From an uncultured Flavobacteriaceae bacterium (GTDB lineage Bacteria > Bacteroidota > Bacteroidia > Flavobacteriales > Flavobacteriaceae), in NCBI GenBank assembly GCA_947494715.1, contig CANLWG010000010.1, positions 62,001-126,000 on the forward strand: a DNA stretch of 64,000 nt, in the 5' to 3' direction. The position numbers and the translations under genes were made by a program. Below the pieces are notes generated by a model. The model saw only the letters and a list, made by a program, of their open reading frames with translations. It was not told the DNA's origin and searched no databases. Positions 17,307 to 27,324 of this stretch are shown piece by piece. Every line of letters begins with the position of its first letter. The stretch's first letter is position 1.

Positions 17307-18749
17307 CTAGTTTATTGGTGTTCTTAGTAGTTTTTGATCTTCCTTGTATTGTTTCAATGCCATGATCGCGGCAATCTTGGCCTCTTCCTCGGTACTTTCC
17401 TTCAATGCCTCTGGCGAATAGTAGTTCTTTACAAAGTGTGTATCGAAGTTTCCTGAGCGGAAGGCCTCATGCTCACAAACATATTTCCCAAAAGGTAAAG
17501 TGGTCTGCACCCCTTCAATATGATAGTCCTCAATGGCCTTGATCATAAGCTGAATGGCCTCCTCTCGATTTTTACCATAGGTAATCAATTTGGAAAGCAT
17601 GGGGTCATAATAGATGGGAACATCCATTCCCTCCTCAAAACCATTATCCACGCGAACTCCTTCTCCTGTTGGTAATTTATAGGTTTCCAGAGTACCTACA
17701 CTGGGTAGGAAATCGTTTAACGGGTCTTCAGCATATACCCTAAGTTCCAGGGCATGCCCATGTATCTTAAGGTCTTCCTGTTTTATCTGAAGTGCTTCGC
17801 CCCGGGCAATTTTAATCTGAAGCTCTACCAAATCCACGCCTGCAATAATTTCACTTACTGGATGCTCCACTTGAAGCCGTGTATTCATTTCCAAAAAATA
17901 GAAGTTAAGATCGGCATCCATAAGGAATTCAACGGTCCCTGCACCAAGATAATCACATGCTTTGGCTACTTTAACTGCAGCATCTCCCATTGCAGTCCTT
18001 AACTTGGGAGTCAAGACAGATGAAGGAGCTTCCTCTACCACCTTCTGATGCCTGCGTTGTATACTACATTCCCTTTCAAAGAAATGCAAGATGTTGCCAT
18101 GGCTATCCGCCATCACCTGGATTTCCACATGTCTTGGAGAGGTCACATATTTCTCAATAAATACGGAACCATCACCAAAAGCCGAAGTAGCCTCGCTAAT
18201 AGCCCTATTCATCTGCGATTCCAAATCCTTTTCCTTTTCTACAATACGCATTCCCTTTCCACCTCCTCCCGCAGATGCCTTTATTAAAATGGGAAAACCA
18301 ATTTCTTTGGCAATTTCTTTGGCTTTTTTCACATCGGTTATAGCTTCGTCTATACCTGGGACCATGGGAATGTTATACTGCTTTACCGCTTCTTTGGCGG
18401 CCAACTTACTTCCCATAACTCGGATAGCCTTGGATTTGGGTCCTATGAAAATAAGATCGTTCTTCTCTACAGCCTCGGCAAAATCCGCATTTTCACTCAA
18501 AAATCCGTACCCTGGGTGAATACCGTCCACATTTAAACTTTTTGCCACTTCAATAATCTTCTCACCTCTTAGATAAGATTGATTGGAAGGTGCTTCCCCA
18601 ATACAGACGGCTTCGTCGGCAAACCGGACATGAGGTGCGTTTCGGTCCACAACAGAATAAACGGCCACGGTCTTGATACCCATTTTCTGGGCTGTTTTCA
18701 TGACTCTGATCGCAATCTCTCCTCTATTTGCTACTAATATTTTTTTCAT
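17307..18749 (-). CDS. Biotin carboxylase subunit of acyl-CoA carboxylase
   Basis: 480 residues from the ATG at 18749, which follows the upstream stop by one base; a TTG 15 bases earlier is less likely. ATP-grasp biotin carboxylase: N-terminal KKILVANRGEIAIRV, glycine-rich ASAGGGGKGMR, and EMNTRLQVEHPVSE with catalytic residues. It carboxylates the biotin on the neighbouring carrier protein using bicarbonate and ATP. AccC-like in sequence but placed in a PCC-type operon. Confidence 0.93.
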   Translation of the reverse strand: MKKILVANRGEIAIRVMKTAQKMGIKTVAVYSVVDRNAPHVRFADEAVCIGEAPSNQSYLRGEKIIEVAKSLNVDGIHPGYGFLSENADFAEAVEKNDLIFIGPKSKAIRVMGSKLAAKEAVKQYNIPMVPGIDEAITDVKKAKEIAKEIGFPILIKASAGGGGKGMRIVEKEKDLESQMNRAISEATSAFGDGSVFIEKYVTSPRHVEIQVMADSHGNILHFFERECSIQRRHQKVVEEAPSSVLTPKLRTAMGDAAVKVAKACDYLGAGTVEFLMDADLNFYFLEMNTRLQVEHPVSEIIAGVDLVELQIKIARGEALQIKQEDLKIHGHALELRVYAEDPLNDFLPSVGTLETYKLPTGEGVRVDNGFEEGMDVPIYYDPMLSKLITYGKNREEAIQLMIKAIEDYHIEGVQTTLPFGKYVCEHEAFRSGNFDTHFVKNYYSPEALKESTEEEAKIAAIMALKQYKEDQKLLRTPIN

Positions 18750-18750
18750 A

Positions 18751-19248
18751 TTATTCAAATTCAATAAGTAAATGTTTCTTCTCTACCGCATCCCCTTGTT
18801 TAACCCCAATGGATTTGATTATGCCGTTCCTAGGAGAGGTAATCACATTCTCCATTTTCATGGCTTCCAAAATTAAAAGTTGGTCATCCTCATTTACTTC
18901 CTGACCTTCCTTTACACTAATTTCCAAGATTAGACCGGGCATAGGTGCCTCAATAGAACCGATATCCTTGGCAGACGATAAGGAAAACCCCATATCATTG
19001 ATCAAAAGGTCCAATTCATCAGCTATGTTAATAGAATATGAATTGTTATTCACTTTTATTTCATATGTTTTTTGGTTGAAGTCGGAGTTTACAATTTCGA
19101 CTGAAAAAGGTCTGTTCCCCTGAAGAATATGATACTGGGTCCCAGTGGTACACAGGGCATCTACTTTTTTGATATCCCCATCGGTTAGGTCAAACGTAAG
19201 ATTCTCGTTTACCGTTACCTTAAATGCATTGTCCATAGGCATGGTCAT
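18751..19248 (-). CDS. Biotin carboxyl carrier protein of acyl-CoA carboxylase
   Basis: 165 residues. The C-terminal biotinyl domain (about 98-165) carries EAMKMEN with biotin-accepting Lys about 131 and the APMPGLI entry motif. The first ~95 residues are a separate region typical of stand-alone carriers in Bacteroidota carboxylases. First gene of the leftward operon; the 283-base gap to udk is divergent and probably holds its promoter, though I found no convincing paired -33/-7 elements on this strand. Confidence 0.9.
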   Translation of the reverse strand: MTMPMDNAFKVTVNENLTFDLTDGDIKKVDALCTTGTQYHILQGNRPFSVEIVNSDFNQKTYEIKVNNNSYSINIADELDLLINDMGFSLSSAKDIGSIEAPMPGLILEISVKEGQEVNEDDQLLILEAMKMENVITSPRNGIIKSIGVKQGDAVEKKHLLIEFE

Positions 19249-19486
19249 TTAGAGTTTAATTTCCGTTAATTTATGTTCCAAATCAAAAGTTCTTAAGTTA
19301 ACTAATTCCTAGTCTTCTTCCTGTTCTTCTATCAATAATCTCTATTGGATTCCCATTACTCCAAATCGGGACTTCACATCATGGCACAAAATTATCCTGA
19401 AAAAACACTTGGGAATATGAAATTTATCATGTTTTTATATAAAAGAAGATACTAATCTTGTATCCGGAAAAGACCATGGAGAATAG

Positions 19487-19514
19487 TTGCTTTAACGCCA
19501 AATCCGTATTTTTG
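19487..19514 (+). promoter_or_regulatory. Paired -33/-7 promoter of the udk-mutAB operon
   Basis: TTG at 19487-19489, a 17-base spacer and TATTTTTG at 19507-19514 match the Bacteroidota TTG/TAnnTTTG promoter. The udk ATG is 17 bases after the -7 box. Confidence 0.65.
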
Positions 19515-19531
19515 GATTAAAACGAAAGCGT

Positions 19532-20140
19532 ATGTTGATCATTGGAATTGCGGGGGGTACCGGCTGTGGTAAGACTACGGTGGTAAATCAAATAGTTGAT
19601 GAACTTCCTCCAGGAGAAGTGGGCATAATTTCTCAGGACTCCTATTACAGTGACCTTTCCCATTTGGATATCGAAGAAAGGAAGAAGACCAATTTTGACC
19701 ACCCACAATCCATAGATTTCGCGTTATTGGAAGAACATCTTAAATTATTGAGTTCCGGGCATTCCATTGAACAGCCGGTATATTCGTTCCTGGAGTGCAA
19801 CAGAACAACGGAAACTATTACGGTAAACCCTAGTGAGGTGCTCATTGTTGAAGGCATCTTAATATTGACAAATGCATTGATCCGAGAGATGTTCGACATA
19901 AAGATTTTTGTACATGCCGATTCAGACGAAAGGTTGATCCGTAGGTTGAAGCGGGATGTAAACGAAAGAGGTTGGGATCTGGACGAGACCTTGACCAATT
20001 ATCAGACTACCATAAAACCGATGCACGACCAGTTCATAGAACCCACAAAGGAATATGCAGATATCATCATCCCCAATAACACCTATAATACGGTGGCCGT
20101 GGATATTGTTCGCACCATCATTAATGAAAAATTAGTTTAG
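19532..20140 (+). CDS. udk: Uridine kinase
   Basis: Phosphorylates uridine or cytidine to the monophosphate for pyrimidine salvage. 202 residues with Walker A GGTGCGKT at 8-15 and the phosphoribulokinase/uridine kinase layout (SQDSYY near residue 33). First gene after a good promoter; the FtsB/DivIC-like gene follows after 4 bases. Confidence 0.95.
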   Translation: MLIIGIAGGTGCGKTTVVNQIVDELPPGEVGIISQDSYYSDLSHLDIEERKKTNFDHPQSIDFALLEEHLKLLSSGHSIEQPVYSFLECNRTTETITVNPSEVLIVEGILILTNALIREMFDIKIFVHADSDERLIRRLKRDVNERGWDLDETLTNYQTTIKPMHDQFIEPTKEYADIIIPNNTYNTVAVDIVRTIINEKLV

Positions 20141-20144
20141 CACT

Positions 20145-20477
20145 ATGGGTCTAAAAGAACTTAAGAAGAAAAAATGGTTCGGAGTGCTGACCAACATTTA
20201 CGTTTTGGTGCTTACGGTATTCGTAATATGGATGTTGTTTTTTGATACCAATTCGCTCTTGATCCATATGGAGCTGAAAAAGGAAATTAAAAAATTGGAA
20301 AAACAACAAGATTTTTTGCGCGAGGAGATTTCTGAGGACAAAAAGATTATTGAAAAATTGTCCGACCCCAAAGAGCTGGAAAAATTTGCACGTGAGCAAT
20401 ATTATCTCAAAAAGAAAAATGAAGAAATCTATCTCATAGAGTATGAAGATAGCCTTAAAACCAATAAAGATGAGTAA
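20145..20477 (+). CDS. FtsB/DivIC-type septum formation protein
   Basis: 110 residues: a short basic cytoplasmic tail, one membrane helix (about 15-33), a periplasmic coiled coil (about 38-75) and a C-terminal segment with KELEKFAREQYYLKKKNEE, the conserved end of the septum formation initiator family. Such proteins form the FtsQ-FtsL-FtsB divisome subcomplex. Its stop overlaps the mutA start (ATGAGTAA), an arrangement that couples a division protein to a mutase gene. Confidence 0.85.
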   Translation: MGLKELKKKKWFGVLTNIYVLVLTVFVIWMLFFDTNSLLIHMELKKEIKKLEKQQDFLREEISEDKKIIEKLSDPKELEKFAREQYYLKKKNEEIYLIEYEDSLKTNKDE

Positions 20478-21855
20478 CGTAAATTTGTTCGATGAGTTTG
20501 ACCCCGTGTCAGCTAAGGCTTGGAAACAAAAAATCCAAGTGGATCTTAAAGGTGCGGATTACAACGAAACTTTGATTTGGAAATCCCCCGAGGGTATTGA
20601 TGTAAAACCATTTTACCACTCCGAGGATGTTGAAGGGGTCGTCCCTAATGTATCGGAACCTCCAAAAAAATGGTATGTAACCCAAAGTCTTTATACCCAA
20701 GATTCCAAACGTGCGAACAAAAAGGCAATTGAAGCCCTGAAGCGGGGCGCAGAAAGTCTAGTGATTACCATACCCTCGGAAACTGTTTCCATCAATGAGT
20801 TACTGGCGGATGTTGACCTAGAATCCATTCCTATTCATTTTGAGTTTACTTTTCTTTCGTCCGATTATTTAAAGTCCCTTGTAGATTATATCGGTGATAA
20901 AAAGGCAAAAGTCTTTCTTAACTTGGATATTGTGGGAAATGTGGCAAGAACCGGTAATTGGTACCACTCTATGGACAAGGATTACCAGATATTGAAGGAA
21001 ATCCATGATTATGTCCGAGGAAATCCATACATAAGTATTCTAGGAACCGATGTTTCCTTATATCAAAATGCTGGGGCCAATAAAGTACAACAATTGGCCT
21101 ATGCCCTTGCACAGGCCAACGAATACCTCAATTTTTTCAAGGAGTTGGGTGAAGAGGTTACCACCATTGCTTTTAAAGTTACCATCGGTACCAATTATTT
21201 CTTCGAAATAGCCAAATTACGGGCACTTAGATTGCTTTGGAAAACATTGGCCCAAGAATATGGAGTGGAAGCCGATTGCCACATTCTGGCCCTTCCTACT
21301 AAAAGAAACAAAACGCTATATGACTACAATGTAAATATGCTCCGTACCACTACGGAAAGTATGTCGGCCATTTTGGGAGGTGCCGATGCGGTATGTAATC
21401 TTTCCTATGATACCATATTTCACAAGGACAATGAATTTGGTGAACGGATTGCCAGAAACCAGTTATTGATCTTAAAAGGAGAAAGTTATTTTGATAAAGT
21501 AGCCAATCCTGCAGATGGTGCCTATTATATTGAAAGCTTGACCCATCAATTGGCAGAAAAGGCTCTTGAGCTCTTTAAAACCATTGAAGCCGAGGGAGGG
21601 TTCCTAAAACAATTAAAGGAACATATAATTCAAAAAAAGGTTAAGGAAAGTGCTGAAAAAGAACAAGCGCTCTTTGATGAAGGAAAAGAGGTCCTTTTAG
21701 GCACCAACAAATATCAGAACGATCAAGACCAAATGAAAGAGGCTATGGAACTCTATCCCTTTTTAAAGACGGACAAACGTAAAACCTTGATAGAGCCTAT
21801 TTTGGAAAAACGTTTGGCGGAATCCCTTGAACAAAAAAGATTAGGTCATGAGTAG
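20470..21855 (+). CDS. mutA: Methylmalonyl-CoA mutase small subunit
   Basis: 461 residues from the ATG at 20470; an earlier in-frame ATG at 20443 lies deep inside the upstream gene. It has the mutase TIM-barrel region but lacks a cobalamin-binding C-terminal domain, as expected for the non-catalytic small subunit. It pairs with the catalytic large subunit that begins within its last codons (8-base overlap). With the carboxylase operon it would carry propionyl-CoA to succinyl-CoA. Confidence 0.92.
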   Translation: MSNVNLFDEFDPVSAKAWKQKIQVDLKGADYNETLIWKSPEGIDVKPFYHSEDVEGVVPNVSEPPKKWYVTQSLYTQDSKRANKKAIEALKRGAESLVITIPSETVSINELLADVDLESIPIHFEFTFLSSDYLKSLVDYIGDKKAKVFLNLDIVGNVARTGNWYHSMDKDYQILKEIHDYVRGNPYISILGTDVSLYQNAGANKVQQLAYALAQANEYLNFFKELGEEVTTIAFKVTIGTNYFFEIAKLRALRLLWKTLAQEYGVEADCHILALPTKRNKTLYDYNVNMLRTTTESMSAILGGADAVCNLSYDTIFHKDNEFGERIARNQLLILKGESYFDKVANPADGAYYIESLTHQLAEKALELFKTIEAEGGFLKQLKEHIIQKKVKESAEKEQALFDEGKEVLLGTNKYQNDQDQMKEAMELYPFLKTDKRKTLIEPILEKRLAESLEQKRLGHE

Positions 21856-23998
21856 AAAAGAAGTGGGGCATTTGGAGTTGAAACAAAATCCAATGTCGGA
21901 AAAGAAAACCCAAAATAGTGATGTTTTTGAAACAGCGGAACATATTCCTTTGAAACCTTTATATGATAAAAAGGAAGTTGAAAATTTACAACATATGAAT
22001 TTTGTGGCAGGTATCGCCCCTAATCTAAGGGGGCCATATTCTACCATGTACGTTAGAAGACCTTGGACCATACGGCAGTATGCCGGATTTTCTACCGCTG
22101 AGGAAAGCAATGCCTTTTATAGAAGAAATTTGGCCGCAGGCCAAAAAGGATTATCCGTAGCCTTTGATCTTCCCACCCATAGAGGTTATGATAGTGACCA
22201 TGGACGAGTAGTCGGCGACGTAGGTAAAGCCGGAGTCGCTATAGACTCAGTTGAGGATATGAAAATCCTTTTTGATGGTATTCCCTTGGACAAAATGTCC
22301 GTCTCCATGACTATGAACGGGGCGGTACTTCCCATTATGGCCTTTTATATTGTGGCTGCGGAAGAACAAGGCGCGGCACTGGAGCAATTGGCGGGTACTA
22401 TCCAAAATGATATTTTAAAAGAGTTCATGGTACGGAACACCTATATTTACCCCCCTACTCCTTCCATGCAAATCATCGCCGATATTTTCGAGTATACCAG
22501 CAAATATATGCCTCGATTCAATAGCATAAGTATTTCCGGATATCATATGCAGGAAGCAGGGGCCACAGCGGATATTGAATTGGCCTATACTTTGGCGGAT
22601 GGCCTGGAATATATTAGGACCGGGCTAAAAGCTGGTCTGGGCATCGATCAATTTGCTCCCAGGCTTTCATTCTTTTGGGCCATAGGTATGAACCACTTTA
22701 TGGAAATAGCCAAAATGAGGGCCGGCCGAATGTTGTGGGCCAAACTGGTAAAAAAATTCAATCCCCAGAGTGCAAAATCCCTGGCACTTCGTACGCACTG
22801 TCAGACCAGTGGATGGAGCCTTACGGAACAAGATCCCTTTAACAATGTAGCCCGTACGGCTATTGAGGCAGCAGCAGCAGCATTTGGGGGTACCCAAAGC
22901 CTACATACCAACGCCTTGGATGAGGCCATTGCCCTCCCTACGGATTTTTCCGCGCGTATCGCAAGGAACACTCAAATCTTTTTGCAGGAAGAAACCAAAA
23001 TCACAAAGACTGTGGACCCTTGGGGTGGAAGTTATTATGTAGAAAGCCTTACCCATGATTTGGCACATAAGGCATGGAAGTTGATCGAAGAAATCGAGGA
23101 GCTGGGAGGAATGACCAAAGCCATTGAGGCGGGTATTCCAAAAATGCGTATCGAGCAAGCCGCAGCTAGGAAGCAAGCACGTATTGATGGAGGGCAGGAT
23201 ATTATCGTAGGCACCAACAAATATCAACTTGAAGAAGAAGATCCCTTACAGATTTTGGAAGTCGATAATGCTGAGGTGCGGAGACAGCAAATAGAGCGTT
23301 TGGAATCACTTAAAAAAGATAGGGATGCCCAGGCAGTAAAAAAGGCACTTCAAAAATTGATGGAAGCGGCCAAAAGAAAATCCGATTCCCAGAGAACCTC
23401 CAACGAAGATAATTTGTTGGCCTTGGCAGTAGAAGCGGCGAGGGCCAGAACTACGTTAGGGGAGATCAGTGATGCCTTGGAAACGGCATTCGGGCGATAC
23501 AAAGCTAAAATTCAAACATTTACCGGTGTGTATTCAAAGGAGATAAAAGACGACGAGAGTTTCAAAAAGGCCAGGGAAATGGCCGATACATTTGCAGAAA
23601 AGGATGGTAGGAGACCACGTATCATGATTGCCAAGATGGGACAGGATGGCCATGATCGGGGGGCAAAGGTGGTCGCTACCGGTTATGCCGATTTAGGGTT
23701 TGACGTGGATATTGGCCCTCTTTTCCAGACTCCGGCAGAAGCGGCCAAACAGGCCGTTGAGAATGACGTGCATGTTTTAGGGGTTTCCTCCTTGGCGGCC
23801 GGTCATAAAACCTTGGTACCGCAGGTTTTGGAAGAGCTCAAAAACCACGGTAGGGAAGATATTATGGTAATCGTAGGTGGGGTTATTCCACATCAGGATT
23901 ACGAATTTTTATTCGATGCCGGAGCAGTAGCCGTTTTTGGTCCAGGTACTAAAATTAGTGATGCGGCCATACAAATCTTGGAGATACTGCTCGACTAA
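21848..23998 (+). CDS. mutB: Methylmalonyl-CoA mutase large (catalytic) subunit
   Basis: Interconverts methylmalonyl-CoA and succinyl-CoA with adenosylcobalamin. 716 residues: catalytic barrel with [18 protein letters not shown] and [13 protein letters not shown], then a C-terminal B12-binding domain with [11 protein letters not shown], whose His (about 600) is the lower cobalt ligand. Full length. No methylmalonyl-CoA epimerase or MeaB-type G-protein gene lies in this window. Confidence 0.96.
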   Translation: MSRKEVGHLELKQNPMSEKKTQNSDVFETAEHIPLKPLYDKKEVENLQHMNFVAGIAPNLRGPYSTMYVRRPWTIRQYAGFSTAEESNAFYRRNLAAGQKGLSVAFDLPTHRGYDSDHGRVVGDVGKAGVAIDSVEDMKILFDGIPLDKMSVSMTMNGAVLPIMAFYIVAAEEQGAALEQLAGTIQNDILKEFMVRNTYIYPPTPSMQIIADIFEYTSKYMPRFNSISISGYHMQEAGATADIELAYTLADGLEYIRTGLKAGLGIDQFAPRLSFFWAIGMNHFMEIAKMRAGRMLWAKLVKKFNPQSAKSLALRTHCQTSGWSLTEQDPFNNVARTAIEAAAAAFGGTQSLHTNALDEAIALPTDFSARIARNTQIFLQEETKITKTVDPWGGSYYVESLTHDLAHKAWKLIEEIEELGGMTKAIEAGIPKMRIEQAAARKQARIDGGQDIIVGTNKYQLEEEDPLQILEVDNAEVRRQQIERLESLKKDRDAQAVKKALQKLMEAAKRKSDSQRTSNEDNLLALAVEAARARTTLGEISDALETAFGRYKAKIQTFTGVYSKEIKDDESFKKAREMADTFAEKDGRRPRIMIAKMGQDGHDRGAKVVATGYADLGFDVDIGPLFQTPAEAAKQAVENDVHVLGVSSLAAGHKTLVPQVLEELKNHGREDIMVIVGGVIPHQDYEFLFDAGAVAVFGPGTKISDAAIQILEILLD

Positions 23999-24084
23999 AT
24001 GTAAAAATTGGATACGGAAATTTTCCAATGGCATGGATACTGTTTGACACTTAAATTCGGCGGATTGACCTAATTTAACCAACT

Positions 24085-24121
24085 TTAACGCAAGGTGCCA
24101 TAGTTATTCACCTTGTGTTAA
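24085..24121. promoter_or_regulatory. 13-bp inverted repeat upstream of parA
   Basis: TTAACGCAAGGTG and CACCTTGTGTTAA are inverted with one mismatch around an 11-base loop. There is no T-run on either side, so it is not a standard terminator for mutB. It ends 62 bases before parA and may be an operator or a structured leader element. Confidence 0.45.
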
Positions 24122-24183
24122 CAAAATACATTTTCTGGTCGATGAAATAATCGTATTTTTAACCCCTAACTTATGATGATATA

Positions 24184-24957
24184 ATGGGGAAGATTATTGC
24201 GATTGCCAATCAGAAAGGCGGGGTTGGAAAAACCACTACCACGGTCAATCTGGCAGCTTCATTGGGGGTTCTTGAAAAAAAGGTTTTACTTATAGATGCG
24301 GACCCGCAGGCCAATGCAACATCCGGATTGGGAATTGAGGTGGAAGCGGTAGACTTCGGTACATATCAACTTCTGGAGCATACCAAAAATGTGGCCGATA
24401 CCATTTTGGAGACTTCATCGCCAAATGTAGATTTAATCCCTGCCCATATCGATTTAGTGGCCATTGAAATTGAATTGGTCGATAAGGAAGATCGGGAATA
24501 CATGCTCAAAAAGGCAATTTCCGAACTCAGAAATACCTATGATTACGTTCTAATAGATTGTGCCCCATCCCTTGGCCTATTGACCCTAAACGCTTTAACG
24601 GCAGCCGATTCCGTAATCATTCCTATTCAATGTGAGTATTTTGCATTGGAAGGTCTTGGGAAATTGCTCAATACCATTAAAAGCGTACAAAGAATACATA
24701 ATCCTGATTTGGATATCGAAGGGATGCTACTTACCATGTACGACTCTAGATTACGCCTATCCAATCAAGTGGTGGAAGAAGTAAGAAAACATTTTGCGGA
24801 CATGGTCTTTGATACGATAATACAGCGTAATGTTAGGCTTAGTGAAGCACCCAGCTATGGCGAGAGTATTATTAAATACGATGCCAGTAGCAAAGGTGCG
24901 GCCAACTATCTTAACATGGCCAATGAACTGGTGAAGAAAAATATGGAGACTGTATAA
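24184..24957 (+). CDS. parA: Chromosome partitioning ATPase ParA
   Basis: 257-residue Walker-type ATPase with the deviant Walker A KGGVGKTTT (about 11-19), IDADPQAN and LIDCAPSLG. Of chromosomal ParA/Soj type with no N-terminal DNA-binding extension. It overlaps parB by one base (TAATG). The pair segregates origins by nucleoid-bound ATPase gradients; parS was not recognised nearby. Confidence 0.95.
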   Translation: MGKIIAIANQKGGVGKTTTTVNLAASLGVLEKKVLLIDADPQANATSGLGIEVEAVDFGTYQLLEHTKNVADTILETSSPNVDLIPAHIDLVAIEIELVDKEDREYMLKKAISELRNTYDYVLIDCAPSLGLLTLNALTAADSVIIPIQCEYFALEGLGKLLNTIKSVQRIHNPDLDIEGMLLTMYDSRLRLSNQVVEEVRKHFADMVFDTIIQRNVRLSEAPSYGESIIKYDASSKGAANYLNMANELVKKNMETV

Positions 24958-25862
24958 TGGCGAAGGCAACAAAAAAACAGGCTCTTGGGAGAGGGTTGTC
25001 TGCTCTGCTCAAAGACCCCGAAAATGACATACAATCCGCATCTGACAAAAATGCGGATAAAGTTGTTGGGAATATCGTAGAATTGGACGTGGATGCCATT
25101 GCCGTGAATCCTTTTCAGCCACGCTCTAATTTTAATGATAATTCCTTAAACGAGCTGGCTACATCCATCAAGGAATTGGGTGTCATACAACCTATTACTG
25201 TTCGTAAGTCCGGCTTTAATTCATATCAATTGGTTTCCGGGGAACGACGATTAAGGGCTTCGAAAATGATAGGTCTGGCCACCATCCCGGCATACATACG
25301 TATTGCAAACGATCAGGAGTCCTTGGAAATGGCCTTGGTTGAGAATATACAACGCCAAGATCTAGATCCCATTGAGATTGCCCTGTCCTATCAAAGATTG
25401 ATCGATGAGATTGAATTGACCCAGGAAAGGTTAAGTGATAGGGTGGGCAAAAAACGTTCTACTATTACTAATTATTTACGGTTGCTGCGACTGGATCCTA
25501 TTATCCAGACTGGAATTCGGGATGGGTTTGTGAGTATGGGTCATGGTAGGGCATTGGTCAATATTGATATAAAAGAGGATCAGATTTCCTTATACGAAAA
25601 AATAGTCTCCAAAAACCTATCGGTCAGGGACACGGAAAAGGCCGTGAAAGCTTATCATGAAGGTAAGAGTGTAGGTAAAGACTCAAATAAAAAGCCAATT
25701 GAAACACCCGATTTTGCAAAAAACCTAACCCAGGAACTTACGGGCCACTTATCTGCAAAAGTTGTTATCAATGCATCAAAATCCGGTAAGGGAAAAATTA
25801 TCATTCCCTTTCACACCAAAGAAGAACTTGATCGGCTTAAAAAATTGATTCTTGTTGAATAG
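24957..25862 (+). CDS. parB: Chromosome partitioning protein ParB
   Basis: 301 residues. The N-terminal CTP-binding/ParB-nuclease-like domain has NPFQPR and GERRLRA (near residue 90), followed by ENIQRQDLDPIE and a helix-turn-helix (KKRSTITNYLRLL), then the C-terminal dimerisation segment. Binds parS and loads SMC in other bacteria. The basic first residues AKATKKQALGRGLSALL contain the box that stimulates ParA. Confidence 0.95.
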   Translation: MAKATKKQALGRGLSALLKDPENDIQSASDKNADKVVGNIVELDVDAIAVNPFQPRSNFNDNSLNELATSIKELGVIQPITVRKSGFNSYQLVSGERRLRASKMIGLATIPAYIRIANDQESLEMALVENIQRQDLDPIEIALSYQRLIDEIELTQERLSDRVGKKRSTITNYLRLLRLDPIIQTGIRDGFVSMGHGRALVNIDIKEDQISLYEKIVSKNLSVRDTEKAVKAYHEGKSVGKDSNKKPIETPDFAKNLTQELTGHLSAKVVINASKSGKGKIIIPFHTKEELDRLKKLILVE

Positions 25863-26508
25863 AACCCTCATAATAGCCATTTGTTTTGCTCTTGCTGCAA
25901 CAATAGGTTCCGCACAAGAAAAGAAACCCCAGAATCAAGAAGTAGATTCCTTGAAAATCGATTTGGAAGAGGAAGGGGTTATGGTTATAGATACCCTGGT
26001 TACCAAAAAAAAGCGCATAAATCCATTGGCTCCCAGTAAAGCCACATTTTACTCCGCAGTATTGCCGGGGCTTGGTCAAATTTATAATAAAAGGTATTGG
26101 AAGGTCCCCATCGTATATGCCGCTATCGGAACTGGTATTTATGCTTATACCTTTAATGATGGTCGTTACAATCGTTTCAGGGACGCTTTTAAAAGAAGAA
26201 GGGCCGGTTTCACCGATGATGAGTTTTACGATTTGGATGGAAGCGGGATAGATCCGGGAAATCCCGATTTTTCCGATGACGCCCTTGAGGATGCCCAGGA
26301 AAGATTTCAACGGGACAGGGATCTGGCCCTTTTGATAACTATTCTTTTATATGCCCTCAATGTTGTGGATGCCAATGTAGATGCGCATTTAAAGCAATAT
26401 AATATTGATGATGATTTAAGTTTTGATTTGGATATACAACCTTATATCGATTTAAATCCAATTACTACCGATCCCAACTATGGGTTGGCATTAACCATTA
26501 AGTTTTAG
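25852..26508 (+). CDS. DUF5683 membrane protein
   Basis: About 218 residues. No ATG precedes the signal-like segment LNRTLIIAICFALAATIGSA, so the start is one of two TTG codons (25852 or 25855) inside the parB 3' end. DUF5683 marks are SAVLPGLGQIYNKRYWK followed by one or two membrane helices and a second helix near LLITILLYALNVVDANVDAHL. Function unknown. It is a standing neighbour of parAB and dapB in flavobacteria. Confidence 0.8.
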   Translation: MLNRTLIIAICFALAATIGSAQEKKPQNQEVDSLKIDLEEEGVMVIDTLVTKKKRINPLAPSKATFYSAVLPGLGQIYNKRYWKVPIVYAAIGTGIYAYTFNDGRYNRFRDAFKRRRAGFTDDEFYDLDGSGIDPGNPDFSDDALEDAQERFQRDRDLALLITILLYALNVVDANVDAHLKQYNIDDDLSFDLDIQPYIDLNPITTDPNYGLALTIKF

Positions 26509-26511
26509 CTC

Positions 26512-27213
26512 ATGAAAATTGCATTGTTCGGATATGGAAAAATGGGCAAAATGATAGAACGTACAGCTCTCAAAAGAGGGCATGTCATCAGTGCCAAAGT
26601 GGATATAGGAACTGCGAATATCGACTTTTCCGATATGGAGGTGGCCATAGATTTCAGCACACCAGATGCTGCTCTTGGCAATATAAGTAGTTGTTTGGAG
26701 CATGGGGTTCCTATAATTTCGGGCACAACAGGCTGGTTAAGCGATTATGATAAGGTTGTGGATTTATGCAATGAAAAAAATGGAGCCTTTATTTATGCCT
26801 CTAATTTCAGTTTGGGTGTAAACATTTTTTTTGAACTAAATGCGTATCTGGCCAAAATGATGCGCAATGTTAAGGAATACAAAATAGCATTGGAGGAAAT
26901 CCATCACACCCAAAAGTTGGATTCTCCCAGTGGTACGGCCATTACCCTAGCCCAAGGAATAATAGAAAATACCGACTATCTGGATTGGAAGCTGGATAAT
27001 GATGGAGAAAAAACCATACCTATAAACTCAAAAAGAATCGATGCTGTCCCTGGCACACACACAGTTTTATATCACAGCGAAGTAGATAGCATTAAAATAC
27101 AACATACCGCGCACAATAGGGAAGGGTTTGCCCTTGGGGCGGTAATCGCGGCGGAATGGATTTTGGGAAGGAAAGGGGTATTTTCCATGAAAGATGTGTT
27201 AAATCTAGGTTAA
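26512..27213 (+). CDS. dapB: 4-hydroxy-tetrahydrodipicolinate reductase
   Basis: Lysine and meso-diaminopimelate synthesis, so it also feeds peptidoglycan. 233 residues, on the short side of the family. NAD(P)-binding GYGKMGKM at the N-terminus, and HHTQKLDSPSGTA with the catalytic His pair and Lys. It starts 3 bases after the DUF5683 stop. Confidence 0.95.
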   Translation: MKIALFGYGKMGKMIERTALKRGHVISAKVDIGTANIDFSDMEVAIDFSTPDAALGNISSCLEHGVPIISGTTGWLSDYDKVVDLCNEKNGAFIYASNFSLGVNIFFELNAYLAKMMRNVKEYKIALEEIHHTQKLDSPSGTAITLAQGIIENTDYLDWKLDNDGEKTIPINSKRIDAVPGTHTVLYHSEVDSIKIQHTAHNREGFALGAVIAAEWILGRKGVFSMKDVLNLG

Positions 27214-27324
27214 GATGTGTAACTTTTCGAAGTATAAAGTACGTATCCTCATGTAGACTTTTACAAAAACCTTTGTTTAAAAATTGATTTTCAAGCCAAC
27301 CAATAGCAACTAACACGATTTTCT

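Noticed and set aside
24000-24183. parS site near parAB
   Set aside because: I did not find the parS-like palindrome (GTTTCACGTGAAAC type); the local inverted repeat has a different sequence.
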